From Winogradskyella sp. (GTDB lineage: Bacteria; Bacteroidota; Bacteroidia; Flavobacteriales; Flavobacteriaceae), in NCBI GenBank assembly GCA_004211785.1, contig SHBX01000009.1:16331-80330 (forward strand): a stretch of 64,000 nt of DNA. Direction: 5' to 3'. A program made the position numbers and the translations under genes. Positions 34,242-44,177 of this stretch are shown here, piece by piece. The notes beneath the pieces were generated by a model. That model was not told the DNA's origin. It saw only the letters and a list, made by a program, of their open reading frames with translations, and searched no databases. Positions within the stretch are counted from its first letter, which is position 1, and every line of letters starts with the position of its first letter.

Positions 34242-35560
34242 TAAAACATTTCAATTTTTGGACCTTCTTTGAGTTTTTTTGAAGCCAATTGCCATGACTT
34301 TATAACCTGAATTGTAATCAAAGGAAATAATAACAACGCAATAAAACTACTAAGCAATAACATTGGTTTATTACTTTTGTATTTATAGGGCACAACAGAA
34401 ATAGGAACGGTTCGCAAAACCGATAATAAACTTCTTTTTGCACCAAAATAGCGTCTATAAAAATAAAGCACACTCGGTATTGGTCTTGGCTGAAATAAAT
34501 TTTTTGTACGGAATGCGTCCCAGCTTCCCATTTCCCGTAAACCTCCAGAACCCACTTTTAAGTGTAAGCGTTTTGCATAAGGATTAGATATGTTTTTATA
34601 ACCATTTAAAAAAGCTCGAAGTCCAAATTCACCATCACCCATGCGTTGTTTCTCAAACTGTCTATCAAATAAACCAATTTTTTTAAAAATATCCCTTTTA
34701 AGTAACACATTACCTGTATCCAATTGGTCACTTATTTTAAAGTAGGCATAATGTGCTGGAGTTTTGTCTCCAACTTTAGAGATTGATACACCCGAAGAAA
34801 TATCAGCTTCAAAGAAATCAAGAGTTTTCAAGTGTTGGCTTATCCAATCTTTCTCAACGCGGCTATCGTCATCAAATAATAGAATATAATCACCTTTTGA
34901 CTGATTAATAGCCTTATTGCGAGCTAACCATAGTGCTTTTTCCTCTTGATATTCCGCCTTTAAATCTAAATTAAAATGGTTATAAAACTCAGCTTGAAAA
35001 GGAGCAGATTGATCAATAACTATGACTTCAAAATTGGTGTAATCTTGTAGTTCTAAATCCTTTAAAACATCTTTTAAATATTTATATCGATTTAGTGTAG
35101 GAATAATTACAGAAACCAATGGCTTCTGTTTTAAAAACAAACTTTCAAAATTTTGATAGTCATCATATTTTACTGTTTCATTTCCAAAAGTGTAGCGTTT
35201 AACGCTTTTTGTCTTAACAAAACCTGCAATCTCTCTTAGAGGATTTTTAAAACTTAAAATTCGAAGTACAAATACATAAAACACCCAAGCTTTACTAAAG
35301 TATTTTCTTGAAAAGATATAATTGTCAAAAACAGATAATTCAACAGTTTCAGTAATAGAATCCGAAAAATTAATATATCCATTATGAATAGTTCGCCATG
35401 ATTGGTCATAAGTCTTAGCTTCTTCAGATTTGTATCTATCATCCTTTTTGAATTGGGAATTAATAACTGCATCAACCCTTGGAAGCACAAAATTTCCATT
35501 CTTGGTTTTTAATCCAAAATAATGGGTAGGTTGCAGATATTTGAGAAATCTAAACAGCAC
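34241..35560 (-). CDS. Glycosyltransferase family 2 protein with N-terminal extension
   Basis: 439-aa GT-A enzyme. The catalytic domain begins only near residue 147 (VSVIIPTLNRYKYLKDVL), with the metal-binding triad LLFDDDSRVEKDW and RMGDGEFGLRAF further on. The first 140 residues are an extension I cannot assign. A membrane helix near 405-425 tethers the C-terminus. It overlaps the FkbM gene by 11 bases at its start. Sugar unknown. Confidence 0.88.
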   Translation of the reverse strand: MLFRFLKYLQPTHYFGLKTKNGNFVLPRVDAVINSQFKKDDRYKSEEAKTYDQSWRTIHNGYINFSDSITETVELSVFDNYIFSRKYFSKAWVFYVFVLRILSFKNPLREIAGFVKTKSVKRYTFGNETVKYDDYQNFESLFLKQKPLVSVIIPTLNRYKYLKDVLKDLELQDYTNFEVIVIDQSAPFQAEFYNHFNLDLKAEYQEEKALWLARNKAINQSKGDYILLFDDDSRVEKDWISQHLKTLDFFEADISSGVSISKVGDKTPAHYAYFKISDQLDTGNVLLKRDIFKKIGLFDRQFEKQRMGDGEFGLRAFLNGYKNISNPYAKRLHLKVGSGGLREMGSWDAFRTKNLFQPRPIPSVLYFYRRYFGAKRSLLSVLRTVPISVVPYKYKSNKPMLLLSSFIALLLFPLITIQVIKSWQLASKKLKEGPKIEMF

Positions 35561-36404
35561 GCTTTTCTAGATTTTTTGGGACACAGAAAATATTTAACGG
35601 TAATGCTTCAGCTGCATCAAAAACATTAAGCTTCATATCATAAATGCTATAATCAAGTTCTTCAAAAAAATCAACAATACGTTTGTCATCATTAGTTTCA
35701 ACAATAACTATAGAATTGTTCTGCTGTAATAGGTTTTTAGCACCTTTCAAAATATCTAACTCAATGCCATCGACATCTATTTTTATTAAATCAATTTGCT
35801 GAAAGCTTTTCTTATTTAGAAAATCATCTAAAGTTACCATGTTCACCTCGTAAGTCTCAATGGCCGTTTCCATAGACTGGGCATTGGACGAAAAATTACT
35901 AGCATTAAGCTTTATCCGTTCATTTTTAGCACCGACAGCAAGGTGATACACTTTCAAATTACTCTTGAATTTTTCATTAGCTTCAACTGTTTTGGTTACG
36001 GATGCAAACAAGTTTTTGTTAGGTTCAAAAGCTGATACGTTACCTGTTTTAGAAATTGAATCTGCCCAAACAGCTCCTAAATAACCAAAATTAGAGCCTA
36101 CGTCAAGAACAGTTAAATCATTTCTATTAGGCATATAACTTTCAACTAAACTAAAGCTATTTCGTAGTACTGTGTTTTCAATACCCAAACGTTTTGCCTT
36201 AGATGCCATTTTTATAGAAGCAACGAATTGAAAATTAACTTTGTAATTTCCGTAAGTTCTATTTACTAAAACTTGTACTGTTTTAAATCCCTTAGAGTCA
36301 TAAAGTAAACGTTTTCTTAATCCTTTAAGCCACTTAGATTGACCGATTTTAAGTCGTAAATTTTTAGGAATTATATCGTATATTTTGACTAAAAGGCTAT
36401 TCAT
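35550..36404 (-). CDS. FkbM family methyltransferase
   Basis: 284-aa SAM-dependent methyltransferase. The FkbM features are LTVLDVGSNFGYLGAVWAD (SAM loop, about 96-114) and IDLIKIDVDGIELDILKGAK (about 205-224). Members O-methylate hydroxyls of polyketides or sugars; here a sugar of the surface glycan is the likely target, possibly as a chain-end cap in an ABC-exported polymer. It overlaps both neighbours by 8-11 bases. Confidence 0.9.
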   Translation of the reverse strand: MNSLLVKIYDIIPKNLRLKIGQSKWLKGLRKRLLYDSKGFKTVQVLVNRTYGNYKVNFQFVASIKMASKAKRLGIENTVLRNSFSLVESYMPNRNDLTVLDVGSNFGYLGAVWADSISKTGNVSAFEPNKNLFASVTKTVEANEKFKSNLKVYHLAVGAKNERIKLNASNFSSNAQSMETAIETYEVNMVTLDDFLNKKSFQQIDLIKIDVDGIELDILKGAKNLLQQNNSIVIVETNDDKRIVDFFEELDYSIYDMKLNVFDAAEALPLNIFCVPKNLEKRAV

Positions 36405-37566
36405 AAAAATCTATAAAAGCTTGTATCTGATTTTTGATTGTAAATTCATTTAAAACCCGTTCTCGTGCGTTGGTTCTTATAACTCTCAAAGCTAAGCTAT
36501 CCATGCTTAAAACCCTAGAAATAGTTTCTGCTAACATTTTTGGATTACGCCTCGGAACAACCCAGCCCGTCTCATTATCTAATATATTTTCTGGTAAAGC
36601 ACCACCATCAGAAACTATGCATAAACAATTCATAGTTTGTGCTTCCAAAACAGCGTTACAAAAGCCTTCGGATTGACTATATTGAATATAAATATCTGAG
36701 TTTTCTAATCGTTTTAATGTTTCTTGATGTGATAATTTACCTCTAAAATTTACTGAACCTTCAAGTCCTAACTCATGTACTGCAAAACGCAAAGGCTCGT
36801 ATTCAGAACCTTCGCCAATTATTTCATAGCTAAACTTTATGCCTTTTGCTTTTAAAAGTGCTAATGCTTCTAATGTATAGTTCAAACCTTTTATCCAATG
36901 CAATCGTGCAATAGTTGTGATTCTTATTGGCTTGGTTTTATCTATTTGTTTTTCAATATTATTTTGGAATAAAGATGTCTTAATTGCTGGAGTAATAATT
37001 GCATTTTCAGTTGTATTCAGCATACCATTTGTCTTTGCTCTGATTAACATGTATTTTGAAATCGCATGAATTTTATTGACATTACTCCAAACCAAGTTAT
37101 AACTACCTGGTTTTTTTAATGGATAAACATCCATATCGTAACCACGGCAACTCACAGCCATTTTTGCACCAATGCTTTTAGCCACATGTTCACTTTGCAA
37201 TGCCATTGTAGTAAACCCAAAATGCAACCAATCTAGATTAGCTTTTAGTAAATGTGAATTGGTATAAATATTTTTTAAAATTTGAGAGCTTGAACGACCA
37301 ATTGATTTTTCAAGTTTAATAAAGCGTGAAACACGTTTTAAATTCGGTAACAAGCTAAGTAATACAAATACCGTTTTAAAAAGCTGAACTATTCTATTTT
37401 TACTAAGCTTTGGAGCAGCAACAACTTTATAATTTGCATTTTCTAAAGATTTTTGGCGAACATACAATTCCACAGTATAGCCATGCTCTGAAAGTCCCTT
37501 AATTTTTGAATTAAAAAAGGTTTCAGAATATGATGGCGGCTGCGCAAGTACTATACCTATCTTCAT
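36397..37566 (-). CDS. Glycosyltransferase family 4 protein
   Basis: 389-aa GT-B enzyme of the colanic-acid/amylovoran type (KIGIVLAQPPSYSETFFNSK). The second domain shows ITTIARLHWIKGLNYTLEAL and the donor motif QSEGFCNAVLEAQTMN. It overlaps the FkbM gene by 8 bases and lies 2 bases from the upstream GT4 gene. Substrates unknown. Confidence 0.93.
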   Translation of the reverse strand: MKIGIVLAQPPSYSETFFNSKIKGLSEHGYTVELYVRQKSLENANYKVVAAPKLSKNRIVQLFKTVFVLLSLLPNLKRVSRFIKLEKSIGRSSSQILKNIYTNSHLLKANLDWLHFGFTTMALQSEHVAKSIGAKMAVSCRGYDMDVYPLKKPGSYNLVWSNVNKIHAISKYMLIRAKTNGMLNTTENAIITPAIKTSLFQNNIEKQIDKTKPIRITTIARLHWIKGLNYTLEALALLKAKGIKFSYEIIGEGSEYEPLRFAVHELGLEGSVNFRGKLSHQETLKRLENSDIYIQYSQSEGFCNAVLEAQTMNCLCIVSDGGALPENILDNETGWVVPRRNPKMLAETISRVLSMDSLALRVIRTNARERVLNEFTIKNQIQAFIDFYE

Positions 37567-37568
37567 AT

Positions 37569-38672
37569 CTAGCTTTCAATCATTTTTAAATACAACGCTT
37601 CATGCATTTGTATGCTTTTTTCAATAGCGTAATTTTCAGAAGTAAATTCAAACATTTGCTCTGCTAGTTCTTTACGGTTATCATTTTCCATTTGAATTAT
37701 AACTTCAAGCTTATTTTTTAAATCCTCGACAGAGCCTGGTTTAAACAAATACTCTTGAAAAGGTGCTAAAATATCTTTTACTCCAGAAATTCTAGACCCC
37801 AAAACTATACGTCCTGATAACATTGCTTCGATTGGTGCTATTGGTTGTCCTTCCTTACGCCCTTCGTCCTTTGTTGGAATAACGAATACATCTGCTAAAG
37901 CCAAATACGATTTAATATCTTGTTTTTTACCTGTAAATACAATACCAGAAGATGTATATTTCTCTTTTAAATCTATTGCATAATCAGAAGAATCATCGCC
38001 AACGATAAATACTTTCAATTTTGGATTATTGATTTGCATTACAGCCTCTAATAATACCTCAATACCTTTTACAGCAACCAAATTAGCTATACTTACAATC
38101 GTGAAATCACCATGATTTATAGAATAACCATCTGAATTACGGTACCTCTTCTCCAAAACACCAAAATCATTAACATTAAGACCAATAGGAATTGGCTGAA
38201 TCTTATCTGTCATGTTTAAAAAAAACTGAGTCTTCATATCCGAATTTATAATCACAATTTTTGAACTCAATTGCGAACGCCAATACCAAGATTTATTTCC
38301 CCAACCCATAGCTTTTTTAGTATATACAAACGGGATACCTGCAAGCTTGGCTGCTAAAGGCTCCGTGAAATCACTGCTCCAATGCCATGAGTGAATGGCA
38401 TCGAATTGGTGTCTCTTAAAGAATTGTCTAATCTTCCAAACACGGAATGGCAATGTCACAAAAGGACGATACTTTGCTGCTACTCGAGAAATATGAATAG
38501 GAACATCCAAAGCTTCAACTTGTTTAAAGAACTCGCCTCTTTTATGCATACAACAAATGTGTGGCTCGAACTTAGTTTTATCGATATGCTTGACCAAATC
38601 ATAAACTACTTTTCCGCTACCAGCAGTATCAAAATTTGGAATGGTATATAAAATTTTTATCCGCTTAGCCAT
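37569..38672 (-). CDS. Glycosyltransferase family 4 protein
   Basis: 367-aa GT-B enzyme. The acceptor domain starts IKILYTIPNFDTAGSGKVVY (glycine-rich loop); the donor domain has FTIVSIANLVAVKGIEVLLE and DEGRKEGQPIAPIEAMLSG. It overlaps the end of the asparagine-synthase-like gene by 8 bases. Substrates unknown. Confidence 0.93.
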   Translation of the reverse strand: MAKRIKILYTIPNFDTAGSGKVVYDLVKHIDKTKFEPHICCMHKRGEFFKQVEALDVPIHISRVAAKYRPFVTLPFRVWKIRQFFKRHQFDAIHSWHWSSDFTEPLAAKLAGIPFVYTKKAMGWGNKSWYWRSQLSSKIVIINSDMKTQFFLNMTDKIQPIPIGLNVNDFGVLEKRYRNSDGYSINHGDFTIVSIANLVAVKGIEVLLEAVMQINNPKLKVFIVGDDSSDYAIDLKEKYTSSGIVFTGKKQDIKSYLALADVFVIPTKDEGRKEGQPIAPIEAMLSGRIVLGSRISGVKDILAPFQEYLFKPGSVEDLKNKLEVIIQMENDNRKELAEQMFEFTSENYAIEKSIQMHEALYLKMIES

Positions 38673-40050
38673 TGTTTTGTGTTTGGTTAAACTTAGCTAA
38701 GGTCAACAGTATATTTACAGCATGTGCGTTTTTTAAAGCATCGGTGTTATAAAAATTTTTGATATATGTATTAGTGAGTTCTTCTGGAATTAATTCAGAT
38801 AATTTTGAATCTGTTAAAACAGCTTCTAATTGTTGTCTATTATTATCTCCCAGAAATTGAAGCTCCCAGTTACGCTGTATATATGGCTGTCCTGATAATT
38901 TTGAAGCCTCACGTTTTATTTTATTAGCTACTTTATAACTCAAGGTTTTTAAAGTATTTGGGGTTGTATAATCATATAAGTTATATGGGCGTTTATCTTG
39001 CCAAACTAGTTTTGCCAATTCTGGATTACGTAATTTTATATATTCAACCTGAAGTTGTCTATCTTTTAGAAATTCCTCGGGAAGAGTGCAGATAAATTTG
39101 CATATTCTATTATCGTAATACGGCACTGTAATTGGTTTAGAGTCTTCAAATATTGAAAGGTTCACAGACGTCCATCTTGGCGCCCAATATTTTGACTTAA
39201 ATGCTCTGAGTCGGGCATTAGTATCTTCTATCTTAATTGTATCGAGTAAGTTAGAAATTCGCCCTTGAAAATAAGATTTAAAATCACCTTCTAAATTCCA
39301 TGTTTGCCAGAGCTTTGAAGCAAATTCTAATCCACCACGTTTAAATAACTTTTTAGTTAAAAATTGAACTTGTTCCTCATAAGATAGCTTTTCAGAATTA
39401 TAACTATCGAACAACACATCGCCCCAATGTCCTAAAGAAAAGACATCTCCAATTTCAGAAAACTCATCTATGACAGCCATTTGTCGTGGACTTGTAAAAT
39501 CTGAATAGCAATTATTCAACTTCACCAAATCGCTTAGCTTTTCCCATAAATAACCACTTTCAATTTTAAAAGATCTAAAATCAAAACCGCAAACATCAGC
39601 TATTTGTTTAGCGATTTTGGTTTCGAGAAAACCATTTCTATAGTCATAACTATATGCTGAAACATCTGCACCCAAATACTTTAAAGCCGCAGCTTGTGTT
39701 CTGCTATCTAATCCGCCAGATAGTGGTAAAATGACTTTCTTGTTTTCAACTTGTTCTGCTATAATGGTTTCAAAAAGTGAAGAGAACTCTTCAAGAGCTT
39801 GCCTAAAACTTATATGTCGTGGCGAGTAATGCCAATTGAAATAGGGTTCAGATTTTTCCAGAATGTGCTCTGGATTAATATGATGAATTGAAGCTGGTTT
39901 CAGTATCTTCTTATGCGTCCAATAGGTATCATCATCTAGAAAAAAACCAATAGCTGCGAAAATACAAATGGCTTTTAAGTCTAGTTTGCCTTTAGTGTCG
40001 ACGTAGACTTCCTTAGGTTTTATTGGGATTATTGGGCTAGTAATTTGCAT
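38665..40050 (-). CDS. Asparagine-synthase-like protein lacking a glutaminase start
   Basis: 461-aa protein with the ATP-pyrophosphatase domain of asparagine synthase (PP-loop LPLSGGLDSRTQAAAL, about 106-121, and the later VPYYDNRICKFICTLP). Asparagine synthetase B begins with a catalytic Cys2 glutaminase domain; here residue 2 is Gln and the first 90 residues are short and divergent, so free ammonia or another amine must be used if it is active. Such proteins in glycan loci may amidate a uronic acid, but this is inference. It has a 75-base gap upstream holding an AACAATG/CATTGTT inverted repeat, and an 8-base overlap downstream. Confidence 0.82.
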   Translation of the reverse strand: MQITSPIIPIKPKEVYVDTKGKLDLKAICIFAAIGFFLDDDTYWTHKKILKPASIHHINPEHILEKSEPYFNWHYSPRHISFRQALEEFSSLFETIIAEQVENKKVILPLSGGLDSRTQAAALKYLGADVSAYSYDYRNGFLETKIAKQIADVCGFDFRSFKIESGYLWEKLSDLVKLNNCYSDFTSPRQMAVIDEFSEIGDVFSLGHWGDVLFDSYNSEKLSYEEQVQFLTKKLFKRGGLEFASKLWQTWNLEGDFKSYFQGRISNLLDTIKIEDTNARLRAFKSKYWAPRWTSVNLSIFEDSKPITVPYYDNRICKFICTLPEEFLKDRQLQVEYIKLRNPELAKLVWQDKRPYNLYDYTTPNTLKTLSYKVANKIKREASKLSGQPYIQRNWELQFLGDNNRQQLEAVLTDSKLSELIPEELTNTYIKNFYNTDALKNAHAVNILLTLAKFNQTQNNG

Positions 40051-40125
40051 AAATAAACAACTGCTCTAATATATAGCTTTTGCAACAATGCTGGAGCAAT
40101 AAGTGCCTTACATTGTTAACAGTTT

Positions 40126-41316
40126 TTACTTAACAACTGTGTTGTAGAATTCTATGAATTTTGCAATATTAGTGGCATAATCAAATTCGCGCTTTACAAA
40201 CACATGTGCCTCTGAAACCATAGACTTAAGTTTATTTTCTGGCGTATTATAAAAATCAATAATGGCGGCTTCAATAGCTTTTGCATCTCGCATTGGCACC
40301 AACCAACCTGTTTCCATGTGCTTTACAACCTCAGCCATACCTCCGCAATCAGTAGAAATAACTGGCAACCCCATAGCCATAGCCTCTAAAACGACATTAG
40401 CAATACCTTCTCCTAAACTTGGTAAGAGTAATACATCCTGATACTGCAAAGCTTCTAATAACTCTTGTTGATTCAGTTGACTTTTAAAAGACATTACATC
40501 TATAACATCGAGTTGATGCATTTGAAAAAGTAAAGCCTCAGTTGGTTTTGCTGGCCCAATTAAACTATACTCAATATCATATCCTTTTAATCTTAATTGA
40601 TGTAAGGCATCAACAGCATATTGATAGCCTTTTTTCCAATGATTACGACCTACAGATACAACACGGATGGTCTTACGATTTGGCTTTTGATATGGCTTAT
40701 ACGTATTAAAGAAAAACTCTGGTGTTGGCGAATAAATAACCGTACTACGACTACGAATATCATCATATTGAGATGCCTTTTTTACAATGGTATGCGACAC
40801 ACCATGAAAAGCGTCTACATGAGGAAAAAACTCTTTATAAACAGACGCATATTTGGGCTCTACAACTGGCGTGTAGTTGATATGAGCGCCTCTAAAACTA
40901 ACTACTAAAGGAATATTAAATTTTGTTTTTAGGAATCCATAAACACCGATGTCTTTTGCCCATTGCAAGTGTAAAATATCTGGTTGATGTAATAAAATAG
41001 GTAAGCATCGAGAGAATTTTACAAATTTAGAATACCGTGTTTTTTCTGACTTGATTTCTTCTAACAATCCAAATAATAGTTTGGGTTGTTTTATTAATAA
41101 ATGTAAAGCTCTAAAAAATGTCACAAAAACATTTACCCATTTAGACTTAGGTGTTGTAAAAACCCTAATAGTCTTTGACGCATAACTGATATTCTTTTTC
41201 TGAACACCAAATAATAGAACCTCATGATGTTCTGCAACGCCATTGATAAGTCGCTCTATAAAAGATGTACTAGGAATAGTACCCGAGTAGATTGCTATTT
41301 TGAGTTTTTTTTTCAA
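40126..41316 (-). CDS. Glycosyltransferase family 4 protein
   Basis: 396-aa GT-B enzyme. RVVSVGRNHWKKGYQYAVDA opens the donor domain and GEGIANVVLEAMAMGLP is the E-x7-E motif. The SFRGAHINYTP segment lies in the acceptor domain. It overlaps the upstream methyltransferase gene by 4 bases and is followed by a 75-base gap, one of the larger breaks in the locus. Substrates unknown. Confidence 0.93.
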   Translation of the reverse strand: MKKKLKIAIYSGTIPSTSFIERLINGVAEHHEVLLFGVQKKNISYASKTIRVFTTPKSKWVNVFVTFFRALHLLIKQPKLLFGLLEEIKSEKTRYSKFVKFSRCLPILLHQPDILHLQWAKDIGVYGFLKTKFNIPLVVSFRGAHINYTPVVEPKYASVYKEFFPHVDAFHGVSHTIVKKASQYDDIRSRSTVIYSPTPEFFFNTYKPYQKPNRKTIRVVSVGRNHWKKGYQYAVDALHQLRLKGYDIEYSLIGPAKPTEALLFQMHQLDVIDVMSFKSQLNQQELLEALQYQDVLLLPSLGEGIANVVLEAMAMGLPVISTDCGGMAEVVKHMETGWLVPMRDAKAIEAAIIDFYNTPENKLKSMVSEAHVFVKREFDYATNIAKFIEFYNTVVK

Positions 41317-42071
41317 AGTTTAGGTTTTTCGAAAACACCAATTATTGTTGCACTAAAATACTTTGACGGATGCTTAATTAGATAATCATTAACACGTTCT
41401 TTAAAAATAAAACGCATGCCCTTGTGAATGACCTTCTGAAAGAAATTTAGTTTTTGGTGTACTGAAAACGGAAAACCACCATAATATTGCAAAGTATTTA
41501 CTTGAAGTTTATTTCTATTAGCAAAGTTTTTAAACACACTTAATTTCATACACTTAAGGTTATGAATTTTCAAATTTTCATAATCACATAAGTAGCCGTA
41601 TATCTTTCTCAAATAGCGTTTATTAGGAATCATGATTAACATCTTCCCTCCTGGTTTTAAATACTTACAATGCAAATCTAAAATCTCATCATAGTTTTCA
41701 AAATGCTCTATAAAACCATTTGAAATCACATAGTCATATAATTGTTCTGGTTGATGCTTTGTGAAATCTGCTTTAATAATTTCATAATCTTCAACTTCCA
41801 TCGTTTTGAATGAATCCTCAATCTGAGAAACATTAGAATTATAGTCTAAACATGTCGGTTTAACTCCATATTCTGACGCGAGATATGCCAAATAACGTCC
41901 TGGATAACCACCTATTTCCACTAGAGTTTCACCTTTATTCTTTTCTGTAATAAGCTCATTCCAAAAAGACTTATAAAACGAACACACATTAACAATATGA
42001 GCTTTGTCAGTATGCTTTGCCTTATAATAGGTTTCCCAATAGGATTTTGTTGTGAGTTTATTATCGGACAT
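41313..42071 (-). CDS. Class I SAM-dependent methyltransferase
   Basis: 252-aa methyltransferase with the SAM loop LVEIGGYPGRYLAYLASEYG (about 50-69), VTPTCLDYNSN-like second strand (VKPTCLDYNSN) and the motif FIEHFENYDEILDLHCKYLKPGG typical of UbiE/Coq-type enzymes. Likely methylates a sugar or lipid-linked intermediate of the glycan. The start overlaps the GT2 stop by 1 base. Confidence 0.88.
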   Translation of the reverse strand: MSDNKLTTKSYWETYYKAKHTDKAHIVNVCSFYKSFWNELITEKNKGETLVEIGGYPGRYLAYLASEYGVKPTCLDYNSNVSQIEDSFKTMEVEDYEIIKADFTKHQPEQLYDYVISNGFIEHFENYDEILDLHCKYLKPGGKMLIMIPNKRYLRKIYGYLCDYENLKIHNLKCMKLSVFKNFANRNKLQVNTLQYYGGFPFSVHQKLNFFQKVIHKGMRFIFKERVNDYLIKHPSKYFSATIIGVFEKPKL

Positions 42072-43060
42072 TAAATATATCTGTATTGATGGGTCTTTGG
42101 GCTTAACAATTTACGTCTTACTTTGTACATAAACTGAAATATTGTTCGTCGGTTTTTAAATGGCAATACAATTATCAGTTGTAAAATTAAAAGTTCAAAA
42201 TGTTTTATAAACGATTTAGTTGTTTTTCTTGAAGCTTTTACCAACTCCAAGCTTTCTTTCTTGTAACCCGTAAGGTTGACACGCATTGCGGCATGAAACA
42301 TACGTTCTGCAAGTGGATTAGCATACTTTTTTTGCTTCAGCAAACCCATCTCGTTAAGTTGAAATTGCATTCCAAGATTCAACTCTAAACAGTCATTGAC
42401 AAAACGAGAATGATTTTTTTCTAAACCACTAGCATTTGACAAACCACCATCTGGATTGTCAAAAACAAGATTAACTTTAATTACATTTTCAAAATGGACA
42501 TTACCACTATTATTTAAAGCAATCGCAAAATCATGAAATACATCTTCGCCATTAAATAGACTTGACCAATAGCTTCCCTTTTGGTAATGCCACAAAGGTG
42601 CAGATGTATGCCATTTACGGACTTCGAGTACATTTTTGAGCAAGTCATCTAACTGATTTCTTTTCAGTTTTGGGCGATGCAATTTATTAGGATTACCATC
42701 AATCATGCTTAAACCGTAGGTCATGATTAGATTAGAATTGTCTTCCAAAATTTTAACTTGTTCTTCTAATTTATCCTGTAATAATTCATCTCCTGCATCT
42801 AAATACTGAATGTATTTTCCGCTAGACTTATCTAAACCTAATTGTCTTGCCAAGCCTGGGCCTTCATTTTTTTTATCAAAAAACTGAACAGTATTATTCT
42901 CTTTAAATATTGATTTAACTTCATTATAACTGACTATAGACCCATCATTAACAATAATAATCTCTATATCTGAATACGTCTGAGCGATTACAGATTTGAC
43001 AGAGCGTTCCAACTGTTTTGGATTATTATATGTAGGTATGATTACTGAAACTTTAGACAT
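42071..43060 (-). CDS. Glycosyltransferase family 2 protein
   Basis: 329-aa GT-A enzyme: VSVIIPTYNNPKQLERSVKS and IIIVNDGS at the start, then YIQYLDAGDELLQDKL as the metal-binding segment. The C-terminal 100 residues are basic with a hydrophobic stretch near 290-305 that may bind the membrane. Overlaps of 8 bases upstream and 1 base downstream show tight coupling. Sugar unknown. Confidence 0.92.
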   Translation of the reverse strand: MSKVSVIIPTYNNPKQLERSVKSVIAQTYSDIEIIIVNDGSIVSYNEVKSIFKENNTVQFFDKKNEGPGLARQLGLDKSSGKYIQYLDAGDELLQDKLEEQVKILEDNSNLIMTYGLSMIDGNPNKLHRPKLKRNQLDDLLKNVLEVRKWHTSAPLWHYQKGSYWSSLFNGEDVFHDFAIALNNSGNVHFENVIKVNLVFDNPDGGLSNASGLEKNHSRFVNDCLELNLGMQFQLNEMGLLKQKKYANPLAERMFHAAMRVNLTGYKKESLELVKASRKTTKSFIKHFELLILQLIIVLPFKNRRTIFQFMYKVRRKLLSPKTHQYRYI

Positions 43061-44171
43061 TATCAGTAAGTCTTTTATATAAATTGATATAGGCTTCTAC
43101 TTCAATTTTATTGGTGAATTTTTTCTGTGCATTGGCAATCGCTACTTTAGAAAACTCATGATATTTGACTTTGTCATTGATAAGAGTTTCAATCTTTTCT
43201 GCTGCTAAATCATTTTTATGAAATGATACAGCATAACCAGATTCTCCATTTAAAATAGTTTGCGGCATTCCACCTGCATTAGATATAATTACTGGTAAAC
43301 CTATAGATTGGGCTTCAATAGTACTTATAGATAATGACTCTGATTTACTTAGCTGCAAATAAAAATCATAATCTTTGAGTTGCTTTACATAATCATCATT
43401 TTCAACTTTACCTTTTATAGTCACAACGTTATGTAAATTATATTTGTCTATCATAAAGTAAACCTCACCAATATCTTTACCTCTTCCGAAAATATCATAG
43501 CTAACATCGTAACCTTTATCAACCAGATGTTTAATTGCACGCAGATTACCTTCAATATTTTTCTCCCAAGTCATCCTGAAAGACGATACAATCTTAATTT
43601 TATTGGCACCTAAATGCTTTGGTGAATTAATATTCAATTTTATAGATGCTGGAATAACTTCAATTTTATTTTCAGAAACACCCCATTTTTGTAGATATTC
43701 TTTTTGATGCTGACTCATAACTACAAAAGCATCAATTTTATCAGAATTATTCTTATAAAAATCTGACCATCGCTTATCATACCATGGTCTTAAATAAGTG
43801 TCACTACCTCTAAGTGTCACTACTAATTTTGGTCTTTGATTTACGTCTAGTTTAGAAATTTCATTGAAGTATTTAAAGAGAAATGAATGATGCAGATGTA
43901 CAATTTGGGCTTTGTTTTTTAGCCATTTTATTTCCCAGTAAGATAATCCTTTATAAGTTTTAGATATTAATCCATGAAAGCGTTCATACAGACGTTTTTG
44001 GAAATAGTTTGGTGCTAATTGTACTTTTGCAGACGATTTATAATCACTCTCTTTAAGCGCATTAACTTCTAAATCAACAGATTTATCTTCTGCTAACAAC
44101 TCCACCATATCAGCAACATAAGACTGATTGAATGCAGGGAAATGCTCAAAAAAGAGATTAACTTTTGTCAT
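43053..44171 (-). CDS. Glycosyltransferase family 4 protein
   Basis: 372-aa GT-B enzyme. The donor domain opens IKIVSSFRMTWEKNIEGNLR and carries SKSESLSISTIEAQSIGLP (E-x7-E). The acceptor domain has VTLRGSDTYLRPWYD. It starts 6 bases after the methyltransferase stop upstream. Substrates unknown. Confidence 0.92.
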   Translation of the reverse strand: MTKVNLFFEHFPAFNQSYVADMVELLAEDKSVDLEVNALKESDYKSSAKVQLAPNYFQKRLYERFHGLISKTYKGLSYWEIKWLKNKAQIVHLHHSFLFKYFNEISKLDVNQRPKLVVTLRGSDTYLRPWYDKRWSDFYKNNSDKIDAFVVMSQHQKEYLQKWGVSENKIEVIPASIKLNINSPKHLGANKIKIVSSFRMTWEKNIEGNLRAIKHLVDKGYDVSYDIFGRGKDIGEVYFMIDKYNLHNVVTIKGKVENDDYVKQLKDYDFYLQLSKSESLSISTIEAQSIGLPVIISNAGGMPQTILNGESGYAVSFHKNDLAAEKIETLINDKVKYHEFSKVAIANAQKKFTNKIEVEAYINLYKRLTDNV

Positions 44172-44177
44172 TTATAT

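Noticed and set aside
40051..40125. A terminator in the gap before the asparagine-synthase-like gene
   Set aside because: The AACAATG/CATTGTT repeat has a 20-base loop and no T-tract, so it is too weak to call.
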